NCBI GenBank assembly: GCA_905183005.1
Contig: CAJJDO010000028.1
Span: 310,001 to 374,000 of the forward strand
Direction of reading: 5' to 3'
Length of the DNA stretch: 64,000 bases
Source of the DNA: Paramecium pentaurelia
Lineage: Eukaryota; Ciliophora; Oligohymenophorea; Peniculida; Parameciidae
Part shown: piece after piece, positions 23,816 through 36,900 of the stretch
How the letters are laid out: every line of letters begins with the position of its first letter
Numbering within the stretch: position 1 is the first letter of the stretch
Made by a program: the position numbers and the translations under genes
Notes under the pieces: model-generated
What the model was told of the DNA's origin: nothing
The model's database searches: none
What the model saw: the letters and a program-made list of their open reading frames with translations, nothing else

Positions 23816-24484
23816 ATGAGTGTTTATATTGTTTATGGATATAATTGGTAAGATTTAAGAAGAATATCATTCTATTCCTTATTCTAGTTGACTTAAGGAA
23901 ATATATTTTAGAGTCTTAAATTTGATATTAGGAAGGAATTAATAAAGAGAAATTTAATGGTTAGAACGTAGTTGAATATCATAATAAATTATTTAGCTAT
24001 AAACAATTTATAAATTAAGATTCTTCAAAGACTGAATTCAATCATAACAATATACAAAGTAGAGTAAGATAGTTTATGAGATTGTTAAAATAGTTACTAG
24101 AAACAGAATATATAGTACAAGTTCAAGATTCAACTTTAGAGCGTTCTAAATTCTTAAAGAATTTTTAGTAACAAATCTCAGTAATTGACATTAAGTTATT
24201 AAAAATATGGCGGTATAAATCATCAACATTATGGTTTTATATTAATAGTCTTCAATATCATTAAGATTTGGATGATCTAATACAAATTATTAAGGTATAC
24301 GTTATTAATCAACTTTAAGTTCCATTTAAGAAAGAATTGGTAAAATATTTGATTAGAATAATTAGAATTTGATGAATTAAAAGATTTTAAAGACATTATG
24401 AGATAGAAATCAACTTCCGTTTTTAAGTTAATATAAAATAATGATGATAATAAAACATATATGAACTATTATAGAAATGATTGA
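23816..24484 (+). CDS. Hypothetical protein, interrupted by one in-frame TGA
   Basis: Unrecognised. From MSVYIVYGYNWQDLRRISF the frame is good: it spans a 35-nt intron near 24058 (removing a TGA) and a 25-nt intron near 24296. It reads LLETEYIVQVQDSTLERSKF and KIWRYKSSTLWFYINSLQYH, then after the second intron FHLRKNWQNI, a TGA, and in the same frame LEQLEFDELKDFKDIMRQ up to the TGA at 24482-24484. No canonical short intron removes the internal TGA. The region before the ATG is open and hydrophobic, so the true start may lie upstream. It could be a relic, or a gene ending at the first TGA. Confidence 0.45.
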
Positions 24485-24573
24485 CATAGACCAGTGAATA
24501 AATATATTTTATATAATTTAAGAACTCCACCTAAAGAAAACATTATACATAATTAAAAATATATTTGAAATCA

Positions 24574-26672
24574 ATGCAAGGCAATTAAGGTTCCTAGAAG
24601 AAAGATATTGAATTTGGTTCTTGCCCTTTTTCTGAAGCTATGAAACCTCCAAAAGGACATGAATAGTATACAGATAAATCCAAATGTCCTTTCCAGTAAA
24701 TGCAGCAGCAACCAGAGATCAAAATTGCAGATGGAAGTGCTGAGAAGAAAAAAGAGAAAAAAGAAAAGTAACCCAAAGGAGGATGTCCATTTATGTCAAG
24801 TGAAAAAAAAAGAAATCCGCCACTAGCCCATCTTGAAGAATAATATGACACTTATTATATAAGTCCTTTGAATTATCTACTTGATACTCGTGGATTATGG
24901 ATGTTGGCATTTGATTCTAAAGAAGTTAAAAAAGGTAAGGCTCTCTATTATTCAATCTTAGGTCCTATTAAGGATAGAAGAAAAGTATTTGATACATATC
25001 CAACTTATTTAAAAAGTACATTGTTTCATGATGACGAAAACACAAAAAAACTTAGACAATGTGAAGTGGCCTAACGATTTTTTGTTTATGATAAGTTTAG
25101 AGAAAAAGGTATTAATAATTTTCATAATCAGGAAATAAACTATTACAAAAATAAGAATTTGATGAAGCTATTAGATATTATGAAAGAGCATTGGGTTGTT
25201 TCCGTTATTTGGAAGTAGTAGAGCCACCTGAGGAAGAATCTGATGAAGAGGAAGCTAATCAATAATAAGATACTTCAAATATGACTGAAAAGGAACGAAA
25301 AGAACTTGAAGATATGAAAAAATCAGCAAAATAATATAGGAAAGAATAAAAGGAATTCAAAAAATAATATAAATCATTAATGACTATTTACACTGATGAA
25401 AATGTTAAATATAATGGTGTTGAACACATTCAAGTAATCATTTTATTCAAAATCTTTTTAGGATGAAGCTGATAAAGAAATGTGTAATTCCATTATGTAT
25501 GGTTTATATCTAAATATGTCTGTTTGTTATATGAAGATGTCACATTTTGATTTAGCAAGAAAAATCTTGGATGATGCAGGTGTTATTTAGAAAGAAAATT
25601 CATAATATTTATTTAGGTATTCTTAAGCAATCTTATATGATAAATGGTCTACTTATAAAGATCTACTAAAAGCTAAAGAACTTATTGAGAAAGCTATTAG
25701 TTTATCTAATGTTGAGAACATTTTTAAATAAGGTCCTGGAATTTTGAAGTTGATGGGTTTAGAAAATGCAAAAGAAATCTATGTTGAACATGCACATAGA
25801 GTAATGGAAGCATTGAAAAAAAAGAAATAATGGGTTTAAGAAATTGTTGAACCATTATTTTTAAGAGCAAAAGAAATTGATGAAATTGAATAAGAAATGA
25901 TTGAAGATGGGAAAGTACCATATGAAGAAGGTGTTACAGATGTTGTTGATCCAGAAGATATGATTCAATAACCAAATGAAACAGATAAACAATTTTTATA
26001 TAGAGTATGTATGCCACAATTGACATAAGAACATCAAGAATATGAAATTGTAAAAGAAATGGTTAATAAATATTATAGAATAATTGAGTTTTATGCTGTA
26101 ATAAAATTATTTTAAATATTTAGGAATAAAAAAAATATGATTAAGTTAAGATAGCAAAATAGGAATTATAAAGATTATTAGAAACAGTATAAACAATGTC
26201 ATTTTATATGAATTTGGATCTCATTGATTATGAAAATGATGAAATACTTAAAGAACTTGTAACTAAACATCAAATAAATTTTACTGACAAAAAGTATGTC
26301 AGAAGATTGATTAGACTTTGTAGAGAAAATGTGACTGAAATCTTTGGTTAAGGAAAATTCAATTTCGAAGTAATATGATTATTCAATATAAATTAGGTTT
26401 TTGAATATGCTATGACAGATTATTTTAAGAAAAAGAGAGAATAAGAAGAAAGAGAAAGAGAGGAGTACTTAAAATAACATCCTGAACCTGTAAAACCAAA
26501 ATAAGAGTCTTCATTCTTGAAGAAAACTTTATTTTCAACAGAGTTTTGGATGCAAGTATATTATTGAATTTATAATTATTAGATGCTCGTATTATTATTA
26601 GTAATGGGAGCAATGTTTTATTTTAATAATAATACAGGTTTTATTGGAAAACTCTTCTCCCTCAAAAAATGA
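24574..26672 (+). CDS. Tail-anchored TPR protein with three CPF motifs
   Basis: Unnamed TPR protein of about 660 aa. The N-terminus carries three Cys-Pro-Phe motifs: SCPFSEAM, KCPFQQ and GGCPFMSS. A conserved-looking block SPLNYLLDTRGLWMLAFD follows, then TPR helices: EFDEAIRYYERALGCF, MSVCYMKMSHFDLARKIL, SQAILYDKWSTYKDLLKAKE. The FKBP-like pattern (first TPR helix separated from the others by an acidic loop) is evident. A helical region, an Arg/Glu-rich stretch and a single hydrophobic C-terminal segment (MLVLLLVMGAMFYF) end the protein, giving tail-anchored topology with cytosolic TPRs. Introns of 23-28 nt lie near 25110 and 25434, and a 27-nt one near 26554 precedes the anchor. TPRs of this type often bind Hsp90/Hsp70; that role is inferred. 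Confidence 0.8.
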
Positions 26673-26854
26673 GAGAATACTTGAAAATGAAAAAATAGAT
26701 CATTATTTTTATATATTACACATAATTGCATTCAGTCTTAAATTTAATTTTATATTTATAAATAAAGAATAGATGAAATACTAAAGACTTTAAATTAATA
26801 AATTCTTTTTATTATTATTATTATTCCATATAAATAGAAAATTTTTAATATTAG

Positions 26855-28676
26855 TCAAGAATCCTAACTGGATTTTGATGATTCAGAATCTATTAAAGTT
26901 TTCAATTTACTAATATTCTGATCACTTTAATAAAATCCTTATGGAAGCCCAAGATATTAAAGATAATTATCAGGTGCCAATTTTACATATGTAGAGTTTA
27001 AGAGAGTCTCTAAAAATGTTTCAACTATAACTTTTCTTCCATCATGATTTTACTTATTTAACTTTTTCTCTATCAAATCTTAAAATAAGATATTATTATC
27101 TTTATCGTTTAAATATTCTTTTTTATAATGTTTCTTTAGACTCTTTTATATCTTCAATAAAATTTTATGTCTAGTCCAAATTGTATACTCTTACTTATTT
27201 AAAATAACCTAAATTTTAGAAATCTAATTACTTAGACATGATATTTTGCATAAGTTTTGAATGGCATTCTAGATTATCCTCTAGAAATTGAAGTTACAAA
27301 AACTCTTATAGGTTGATTCTTTAATTCTTTTTAGATCGAAAAATTTTGAGATTAAAATTTTTCATATTTCATTGAGAGAATTTTATAAAACTCTAACGAT
27401 AATCTTTATTTTTATTCTAAATCTTAACATAAAAATATTAAATTCTGATCTTTATCTTTAAGATCCAATGTTATTATTAAAGATTTAGTTTCAGCATCTG
27501 ATAATATTGTATTTTCATTCAGATAACAATATTCTAGTAGTCTTTCATTTATTTGTTCTTAATCTACCTATGTTTTTTTGGATAAAACAATCAAATCACT
27601 ACACAAATATAATTCTACTAATTCTTCTTGACCTTATCTTAATAGGTAAGTTGATTCATTTAAGATAAAGTTTCTAGTTGATTCAACAATATTTTCATTC
27701 AAAACATCAAAAAACTTTTTTTGTAAATCGAAAAGAGCTTGATTTCTTAGAATACTTAAAATAAATAAATATTTTACTTTTCAATTTATTTATCTATTTA
27801 CCCTGTAACTGAATTAAATGACTAAAGAGTTTTAACTAGATTATTATAATCAGGATGACTCTTCCAAGTATGTTTAACTAAATCTTTTAATAATAATGCA
27901 TATTTTGGTAATCTTTAAACAGGTTTTATTAAAAATGAATTGAGATCACATCCTCTAAATAAATTGTTTTTTTCTAATATTATTAAATGATCATTAAATG
28001 CTGGATAAGTTTATCTTAAATTTTGAATTTGATAATCTTTATAATCAGAATAATATTTGAAGTAAATTTTAAAAAATGGAATAAATTTTTGTAAAACATG
28101 CCCAAAACATGAATTATGATGATAATTACAAAATTATTCTAAAATAAATGAAATATATTCTTACTTAAAATATCTCCATAAAACATATTATTGAATGTGT
28201 AAATTTAATATAGATTACTAAAGGTTATTTATATCTCATTTTCTGGTAATAACTTAAATTATTCTGCTGCTATCATAACATTATTTATAATAGACTTTAG
28301 ATCGTTTAAATAATCTTTTTCTGTCATTATTAACTCGAGAATAACATTTCTTCTATATTTTGCCCATTTTTTCATATTTTTATATTTTTTCCTTTCTAAA
28401 TATCCTTTGTAGTGAGATTGAATTAATATAATTTTTTTCCTATAGAATAAAAGTAAATATTTACATCCAAATGTTTTAATATTTATCCATTTATTAATCA
28501 GGATTATTTAAAAGTTAACTTGAACCTAATACGACTTAATCAAAACATAATGATTAAGATTTAGAATATTCTGTACAACCTGTTTATCTAGTCATTCTAT
28601 AATCTTCTTTTCCATAAACATCTTATGACTATAGCATACACAAATTATCTTTATCATTCACTTATGATTATTTCAT
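26855..28676 (-). CDS. RhoGEF (DH domain) protein with IQ motif
   Basis: Guanine-nucleotide exchange factor for Rho/Rac-type GTPases. The N-terminus (MKQSQVNDKDNLCML..) is unstructured. After a 25-nt intron near 28442 an IQ motif appears (IQSHYKGYLERKKY), a calmodulin or myosin-light-chain binding site. The DH domain begins ILELIMTEKDYLNDLKSIIN, matching conserved region 1 (EL..TE..YV..L). Later LLEDLVKHTWKSHPDYNNL corresponds to the conserved helix H8. The C-terminal part, less clear, may be the PH domain; the tail is Ser-rich (LIDSESSKSSQDS). About 560 aa. Calcium/calmodulin control of small-GTPase activation is an inference from IQ-DH order. Confidence 0.8.
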
Positions 28677-29335
28677 AGATAAATTTTTTTTACAATAATA
28701 ATTATGGATATGTATTTAATACTTAATCTACAAGATATATATGGAATTAAATTGATATATATATCAAAATATAAATTAAAACTCTTATATTAATGAACTT
28801 TAAACCTTAGATGTGTATCAGAAACTTATTTGTTTTCTTATTAATAACAGTTAAATGATAAAAATTTGAATGGATTAATATAAGTATTGTTTTGAATATT
28901 AAAATTGTCTAAAAAAATTGAATTGAATTGAATTTAATTTTATAGGATAATGTTTTTTGGAATTTAAACAAAATAATAGAATAATCTAGAATTATAATTA
29001 GTTAATAAAATATTTAAAAAATAAGGATTTAAGAAACAGATGATTAATTAATTATGATCATAATATGAATAATTTACTATGAATATGTTTTAATTATATA
29101 TAATAATAAATTTTCTACTCTCATTTATTAAAAGCTATAAATTAATAAAATTAGATGTCTTAGTTTAATGATGTTTATGTATCTATATGCTATATAAATA
29201 TGTATGATCAGAAATTGAAATAAATAAATAGAAACAATAAATTGATATCATAATTAGATAATTTTTTTTTCTATTAAGCATAAATAACTATGAAATATGA
29301 AAAGATTTAAATAATAAATTATTTTTTCAAAGAAA
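28677..29335. other. AT-rich divergent intergenic region
   Basis: 659 bp between the RhoGEF start (minus) and the E2 start (plus), so it should contain both promoters. It has a short tandem ATTGA repeat near 28917 and several (TA)n tracts. A tiny plus-strand frame near 28951 (MFFGIQTKQQNNLELQ.., 38 codons) has no support. Nothing else recognised. Confidence 0.5.
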
Positions 29336-29834
29336 ATGTAAAATAGATTGAATAAAGAATTACAAGATTTAACTTAAACAAGTCCAATTTAAGGAGTTTA
29401 GATCACTGCAGATGCTAATAATAGATTATTGTATATAAGATTATATCATTTAAAGATGGACAGCCATAGTTGCAGGACCAGAAGGTACAGCTTATTAAGG
29501 AGGCAAGTTTAAATTGACAATTACATTCCCAGAGAACTATCCTTTCAAAGCACCTTAATTTTTATTTACAACAAAAATTTTCCATCCAAATATTACAGAA
29601 AAGGGTGAATTTTGTGAAGATATGATTGAGACTAAAGTAAATGATAAAGGTTTATTATAGGAATAATGGTAGCCCACTAAAACTGTAAAATAGGTCTTAG
29701 AGAAAATCTTAAACATTATGGGATAAGTTAATACAGAATAAGGATTAAACCAAAAAGCATTAGAATTATATAAAAGTGATAAAGGAAAGTATGAAGAAAC
29801 AGTCAGATCAGAAACCTAAAAATACGCTTAATGA
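29336..29834 (+). CDS. E2 ubiquitin-conjugating enzyme, UBE2L3-like
   Basis: Accepts ubiquitin or a ubiquitin-like protein from E1 on a cysteine and hands it to an E3. It starts MQNRLNKELQDLTQTSPI, the usual first helix. A 25-nt intron near 29433 joins ANNRLL to WTAIVAGPEGTAYQGG. ITFPENYPFKAPQFLF, the HPN motif in IFHPNITEKGEFCEDMI with the catalytic Cys just after it, and the conserved Trp in EQWQPTKTVKQVL all fit a UBC fold. The residues after HPN (EKG..C) resemble UBE2L3 more than the common HPN(I/V)...G.ICLDIL form, so HECT or RBR E3 preference is possible. About 157 aa, full length. A HECT E3 gene lies 1.1 kb downstream on the other strand, probably by chance. Confidence 0.92.
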
Positions 29835-30235
29835 TTAGCATTAGTATAATACATTATTCGATTATATCTAGCTTTATTTTCTTTTAATTACAATTAAAAC
29901 CAACTTAAAATTGCAATTGTATAATAAATATATTTATATATATATGAATAATTTATTCTAGAAAAATCTAAATTTTTAAATTATTTTTACTAATAATTAT
30001 TGTTTAAACTTATCACATTTTTTATTAAAAAAGTCAGAGAGAATAATAAAAGTAGTACATTTTAGTTTTTTTCAATAAACTTCATTTATTTTAATATATG
30101 ATGAATTTTTAAATGAGGACCCCTATTATTATTATTATTAGTTTCTTCTAATTTATTTTAATTCCTTAATATCAAAAGTGTGTAAAATATTATTAATTGT
30201 ATTAATCAATTTCTAAATATACTTTTAATTTCTTT
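29835..30235. other. Intergenic, no feature seen
   Basis: 401 bp of AT-rich DNA between two plus-strand genes, with a short (TTA)n tract near 30125. It should hold the E2 3' UTR and the promoter of the helix-turn-helix gene. No conserved element recognised. Confidence 0.5.
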
Positions 30236-30760
30236 ATGCAAAAAGAATTATAAGGCAGTAATTCTAAATCCACTAAAAAAAGAGTTAAGGAAAGAAGTGT
30301 TATTGATGCTCTACATAGAGTTAGAGAATGGAGAAGAATATATGAAGAAGGTAAGTCTTCATAAAATACAAACTAACCAAGGATTAGTCTCTAAGAAGCA
30401 GCAAATTTAGTTAAAATTCCAAAGAAAACATTAGAAGACTATATTTAAATATTCAATAAAGTTAGTTTAATTTGTCAAATTGAGGATTTTTCTAATAAGA
30501 GAATGGGATTTCTGAGATCATTTATTTAAAAAAATAAAGCAATTATTAAAACAGCTGCTCAAATTAGAAAGTAAATAAAAAAAGAATGTGTAGATGTTAA
30601 AAATGAAGATTCTTTTTAAAATAATTTAAAGATAGAATTTGAAAATATGAGCAATATTAAAAATATTAAATACGAGGATTTAAATAATGATAAAATTTAT
30701 GAAGCTAAGTTAGAAATTAAAGAAGAGGAATCAGAATCCAAAAACTAAAATTAATTTTGA
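30236..30760 (+). CDS. Small basic protein with helix-turn-helix-like segment
   Basis: Single-exon frame, 174 aa. The N-terminal third is basic (SKSTKKRVKERSVIDALHRV, REWRRIYEEGK). RISLQEAANLVKIPKKTLED has the spacing of a helix-turn-helix (pipsqueak/psq-like: helix, AA.LV.IPK.TL turn, recognition helix). The C-terminal half is acidic and Lys/Asn-rich. It may bind DNA as a transcription factor or transposase-derived regulator, but only this segment supports that. Intronless, unlike most neighbours. Confidence 0.7.
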
Positions 30761-30942
30761 ATAATAATTCTTCATTCTTTATGTATTATATTATCAGTAA
30801 TTATTTATGGATATCATTATTATTAATTAATTTATAAAAATTTACTAATATGATTATTTATTACTAATAATATTTTTTTTGTTATAAAGGGATGAGTATC
30901 AATATAAGCTAATATACTTATTATATATATATATTTATGATT

Positions 30943-33900
30943 TCACCAATCACGTTCCTCAAACAAACTATCATCTTCATCATCCTCTCTATTACGTCTA
31001 TGTCGAGCATTTGGATCTAAATTTACTCTAGGATCAGCATTCATACTATCACAATCAAAATTAATAGCTGTTAGTAATTACTTCTTCAAAATCTATTATA
31101 TAAATATATTTTAATTACATCTTTGCTAGAATAATTAGGTAATTCTAAATTAAAGAAACAAGTATCTGCTTTTGGTAAAGCTTTATTAGGTTATTTTGTA
31201 TTAACAGTTGAAGGTTTTATCATAAATCTAATTTAATTTCTATCAAATTCTTCATCATTAGCAGGTAATCTCTCTTAACCCCAACAAAATTTAATGAATC
31301 TCAATTTCTCTTATTCAGATAATTCATAAAGGGCTTCCCAAAAGAATTTGATTCTGTCACTGTTTTCATTTAAATCTCCAGAATATCTTGTATGTCTCTT
31401 TAATAAATCCACATCTACAATAGGTCGTCCACAAACCCATAATTCTAAATCTTCTGCTGATACCCCTAAAATATGATATAAAATATTATATACAATTTAA
31501 TAAAGGTGAAGGAATTATTTTGATTAATCCTTTTATTAGATTTTCACATTATAATTCACTTTCAGTACATTTAACTTCTATCAATTTATTAATGTACTCA
31601 AGTCTTTCTTCATATTTAACTGGTATTTTACTACCATTCTAAAAATAAATTAAATATATAAATTACCTCTTTTAATTCCTATACACTTTTATCAGTTCTC
31701 AAAGTAACCCAATTTTCAAAAATATTCTCTTCAAATGTTGATTCAGGACATTCTTACATAAAATTAATTAAATTGCACATTGTTGCATCAATTTATTCAA
31801 TATCTTCAAATGTGATTTTCTCACCTACTATTTATTTCCAAAATACTGATGGTAAATCTAAAGAGAAATGAGTAGCAGTTCTAATTGCAATAGCCATCAA
31901 AACTCCTAAGTATTCATACAAATGTAAATAATAATTAGATTTTGCACTAGGATTCAAAACAAATTTATCTTTATGATTTCCTAATTTTGCTTAATTATTT
32001 GTTGATGGATATAATAATAATTATGATGATTGTAATTCTTTACTAATATCAGCAAAAAATTATCTATAAGGTCCACTTTCTCCTTAAACATCCTCTCCTT
32101 TAAAATTTACTTCAAATGCTAAGAATGGATCAGTTCCTTATGGTTTTATTGGTCTTAATAGAGTAGGAGGTATATTTTTCATTTATTCATATGCCATAGT
32201 AAATAAATAATCTTATTAACTTGCTTTTCCATTATGATTAGCCAAACGAATACGTTCAACATTAATTTTTGGTGGTGAATCTCTACTAATACTTGTTTTA
32301 TTTAAAACTCTTTAAACTATATCTACTTTTGTTGGAGTCATACACAACTATCGTAAAACTTACATATAATTGCCCATAGATAGAAAGATTGTATTTTAAT
32401 GGAATTATTATGAAGTACCAATAGGAACATCCATATTAATAAATTGTCCACAAGTTTCTAAGTATCTATTGAATAATTTAATTATTGCCCAAGATTACCT
32501 AACTACTAATAAAGGAGCATTTACAAGATCTTAATATTTAGTTAAACAATTAATAAAATCTGAATAATTAATAGCCTATTCATCTATTTGATTTCTAATA
32601 TTTCTAGGATTATATGTTCTTACAGCTTTTGTTTCTTTGCAAATATCAAATTCTATTAATTTAAGGAGATTTTTCATTTATTAAATTGGTAAAATTTGAA
32701 TTATCTTAGGATTATTAATTTATTAATAATGAAGATCATAACCTAATGATTCTAAATATTTCCAACTTTCTATTGGATCCATGCTACTTATATCTTCTAA
32801 TTATTTTGGATTAATTTATTTTCTAAAATATTCTAATCTATTAGATAAGAATTCTTGTAAAAATGCTTTGGCTTTTTCAAAGATTTATTTTCCAGTATAG
32901 ATTTAGAAATTGTTTTCAAGTTTAATTTCTTATATTAATTATAATTCAGATGTAAGTTATTATAATTTTAATTTACAATCCTAAATTTTTTATTATTGTA
33001 ATTATTATTATGGTTATTTGTTTTGTTGTAATTTAGATTTATATGTTAATTATTTCTATTTTTTTTCTTATTATTTATTAAGTTATTTTAATAGATTTTA
33101 TTAAATTTCAATAGCTTGATTAATTTATTTTATTTTTTATTCTTTATCTCTTTATTTATCAGTATAATATGTTTTAATTTTTTCTTTAATTTTTTCAATT
33201 AAATCTTCTAAAAATTACTTTTCTCTTCTATCAGCTTTTTCATCTTCTTCATCAACATTGATTTAAATTTACTATTATTCTTATTATTAAGATTAACCTT
33301 CAGTTCCTTTATAAGGAGTTTTATTTGCAGGTGCAGGAGTATCACACATAGAACAATGTGATGAATCCCATGCATTTTCAGCAAATGTGCATACTTCACA
33401 TTCCCACAATTTAACAGTTTCTTAAACAGGTTCAGGAGGTAACTATATTTCAATATTCTCTAAATTTAATTATTAAAATCCATCAATTAAAACAATAGCT
33501 TATTTTTAATTTCTATATATATCAATAGTAGGATTTAAAATTCTAACCAATTATTCTTATAATACATCTTAAATATCACATGGTAATTCTTTCATATAAA
33601 TCAATTAATCCCATTAATTAGACTATAACATTCCATTAATTTATTCAATTTATTCATTGTATAAATTCTTACCACATTTAATAAATTCTGCAATTTAAAT
33701 TAAATATCTATAAGCATTTAACCAATCTGGAATCTAAATTTTTGTTTTATTTGGAATAGCTACAGCTAATAATTCAGTAATATCTTATAGATATGATGAA
33801 TATAAAACATTTGGTTCTACTTTTTAAATATTATATATTTTAACAGCATCATTAACTAATTAAGAAAGTAATTCATCTTTTAAAGTTTCTTCTGAAATTG

Positions 33901-36900
33901 TTTGTAATTTACGAATATTCCTAATTAATAATTTTATTATTGATTGATTAAGAATATGAGGTTGTGATTAATAAACTTATTCTAAAAGATGATTAATATT
34001 CTTCAAATTAGGAATGTCTTTGTTTTTTATGAAAATTGTGCTCATTTAATCAATTACATAACAAACAGTGTTCCACAATGTTGGAATTTTATATACAACA
34101 CAAGGTAAACGAGAAACACATAATTTTTATTAATAAATAGGTAAGGCTTCTCCATTAAAATAATACTCACAATAAACAGTCTTTTAATTTAATACTATTG
34201 GAGATAATCTTCCTCTAGTTTCTTTTCCACTGCTTATAGTATAAAAGTCATTGATACCCAATCTATCTTTATAGAAATTGATTCCTGAACAAGTACAAAG
34301 AGTTGCATCATTCTTAAATACAATAGCCAAACCAGCAATATCTAAATCAGAATTGAGTTCTAATGGTTTCTTATGAGATTTGACTAAATCTAATAATAAT
34401 TTATTGTTGTTGACAAATTATTGAATTTAATCAAAAGATTTAGACAACCAACCAAATATTAAATCAGGATTCTACATAAATTGATTTAATTTCTGATTAG
34501 TTTTAGTATTTTCATCTATTAATTATTCAGTTAACCAACCATTAATACATGATCCTTCAAATTACATAGCTAATTACAAATATGTGATAGGATCTACATT
34601 TATAGTTTGACTCAATAAAATATACAATTATCTAGCCTATTTACTCAATTCTAATTCTAATTCTCTATTATATTCTTTTAAGATAGTCTCTTATTAATAA
34701 GCATTAGCATTTGGAGGAATATACAATTAAACCTATTTAAGTGAACTTACAGGGAACCAAGTAGCATAAAGTTGTGAATTATTAATATCCATATGTGTAA
34801 TCAATATGGAAGATGATCTTTAATCAACTCCTATGATTTATCCACAAATGAAAGTTTGTCCTTATTTTTTATAATGTAAATATTCTTTAGAGTATAATTA
34901 TTCTGATGTTTTATCAATAAGTCTACAAAGAACATATTATCCAGCTTAGACTTCTTCTATTGTTAATGTACTCCAATCATGATTAGATTCAGGAATAACA
35001 ACACCATTTGGCATTCTTTGATCACATACAATGTAAGCTATTTCTAAAGCTTTGTGTTATTCTCCCTTTCTTAATTGTTAACGTATTTATTCAAAGAAGT
35101 CATCTATTTCATAGGGTCTCAATGAGCCTTTGACATAATCATAAATTTTAGGTAAGATATTCTTTTCCCAATATTGAACTAATTTTAATTCATTTGAAAC
35201 TATGCAAGCTTCAGGTAATGATTACATATAGGTACTACCAACTATAATTGTATTATCTACATTTTCCACAAAAGGCTCAATTTTATAATCTTCTTATTCA
35301 ACTTATTATGGTTATTGTAAGAATTTAATAGACTTAGGGATTTCAATGGGATAGAAATAATTAGGTTATAATCTACTATCAATTAATCGTTCCCAAGCTT
35401 AAATAAATTTATTATCTCCTTAATAAAGATTAGCCAAATTTAATATTTTATTTATAATTTTGTCTACATTTTATCCTTTCCATTCCAATTTACTTGCAAT
35501 AATGAAGAGATTTCTCAAAATAAATTTATCATTCTCTTTTTCTATCAATTCTAATATCTATTATTGAGTTATCTATTAAGGAATATCTTATTATATTAAT
35601 TCAATTTCATCTAATTTTACAACTTATAAATTTAGTTTATCATCATTATTTGATAATAATCTAAGTTCTTTTTATCCACAATAGTCTCCACCAGATAAAA
35701 CATATTATTTATCATATGATTTGTGTTTCTTAATTTATACTGGGATTCCTGGAGCTATTTATATTAATTATTATGATAAAATAGTAGTATATCCTAGTTT
35801 ATAATCATTACTTTATTTATTAATATCAATTTATTAATGACATAATAATTGACTAAGTTCATAAATCAATTGACCAACTATTTATCCATTTACTAATTAT
35901 TAAGTAAAGGATGAACTTCTATTTATTTCATTATAAAAATTGACACTTGTATTACCATATGGCAATAAAGTAATATAATCCATTCTAAATTCAAATGTCT
36001 AGAATGTATATACATCACAAACACTAACAGTCATCTATGATTTACCACTTGTTGGTTATGGTGGAATTTAAGTAGGTGCTTTTTATGGTTAAGATTTACT
36101 TTTTGGAGGTGCAATTTCTTTGATTGCTCCTAAAAGAATATATTTATTTGGATCAGCTTTATTTTTGAATTCTTCTGATAAATCATTCATAGGTATATTT
36201 GGTAATGTACCATTTAATGCTGATTATATTAATTCTACTAAAACTTATGCTTTTTATAGATTAAATATTTCACTAAAAGCAATGCAACCATAAACTGTTA
36301 ATAAACTTCCATAATTCTTTATTTCCTTAATATGTGAATGTATTCTTGTTATAAAGTTTCTCTATCTCAAAAATGCTTATTCATCTGGAAATTATTTGAT
36401 ATCTTCATTTTATTTATATAATTCTTCATACAATCTTTCCAATTCTTAGAAATTCAAAGGTCTCCAATATTTCTTTATTTATTTCTTCACTCTTCCAGAT
36501 GAGTGTTTTTTATTATCTGATGGTCCAGTCTTCATATCACTGTATAAATTACTATAATTGAATCCCCATCCTAATAAATAATCTTTTTATTAGATTTCTG
36601 GTTAAGTCATTAAGACTCTTTCTAATAATTTATATTACTATTATTATTATTGTCTTTATGATTAAAATTCTGTTTATTATGCAATTACTTCTTATTATTA
36701 AGTCTTCTATTCTTCTCTTTTTTTCTCTTTCTCCTTCATTTCCAAATATTCTTAGTATGTTTGAGGTAACTTTAATTTCAAACTTGGATATAATTCCTCC
36801 CACCAATATAAAATTTTGAGTAAAATAGATATTTCTTCTTCTTAACATAAATGTAATATTACTCTATACTATTAATTATTATTTTAATCACAATTTGTAT

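Noticed and set aside
24594..24851. Minus-strand frame over the start of the TPR protein gene
   Set aside because: It overlaps the CPF-motif N-terminus, which is well supported by family features. The antisense frame has no family features.
28917..28945. Short ATTGA tandem repeat
   Set aside because: Only a few units in very AT-rich DNA; likely background slippage with no feature attached.
36630..36848. Minus-strand short frame starting MLRRRNIYF
   Set aside because: It is one frame off the HECT gene, whose Gln-rich linker runs uninterrupted through the same bases.
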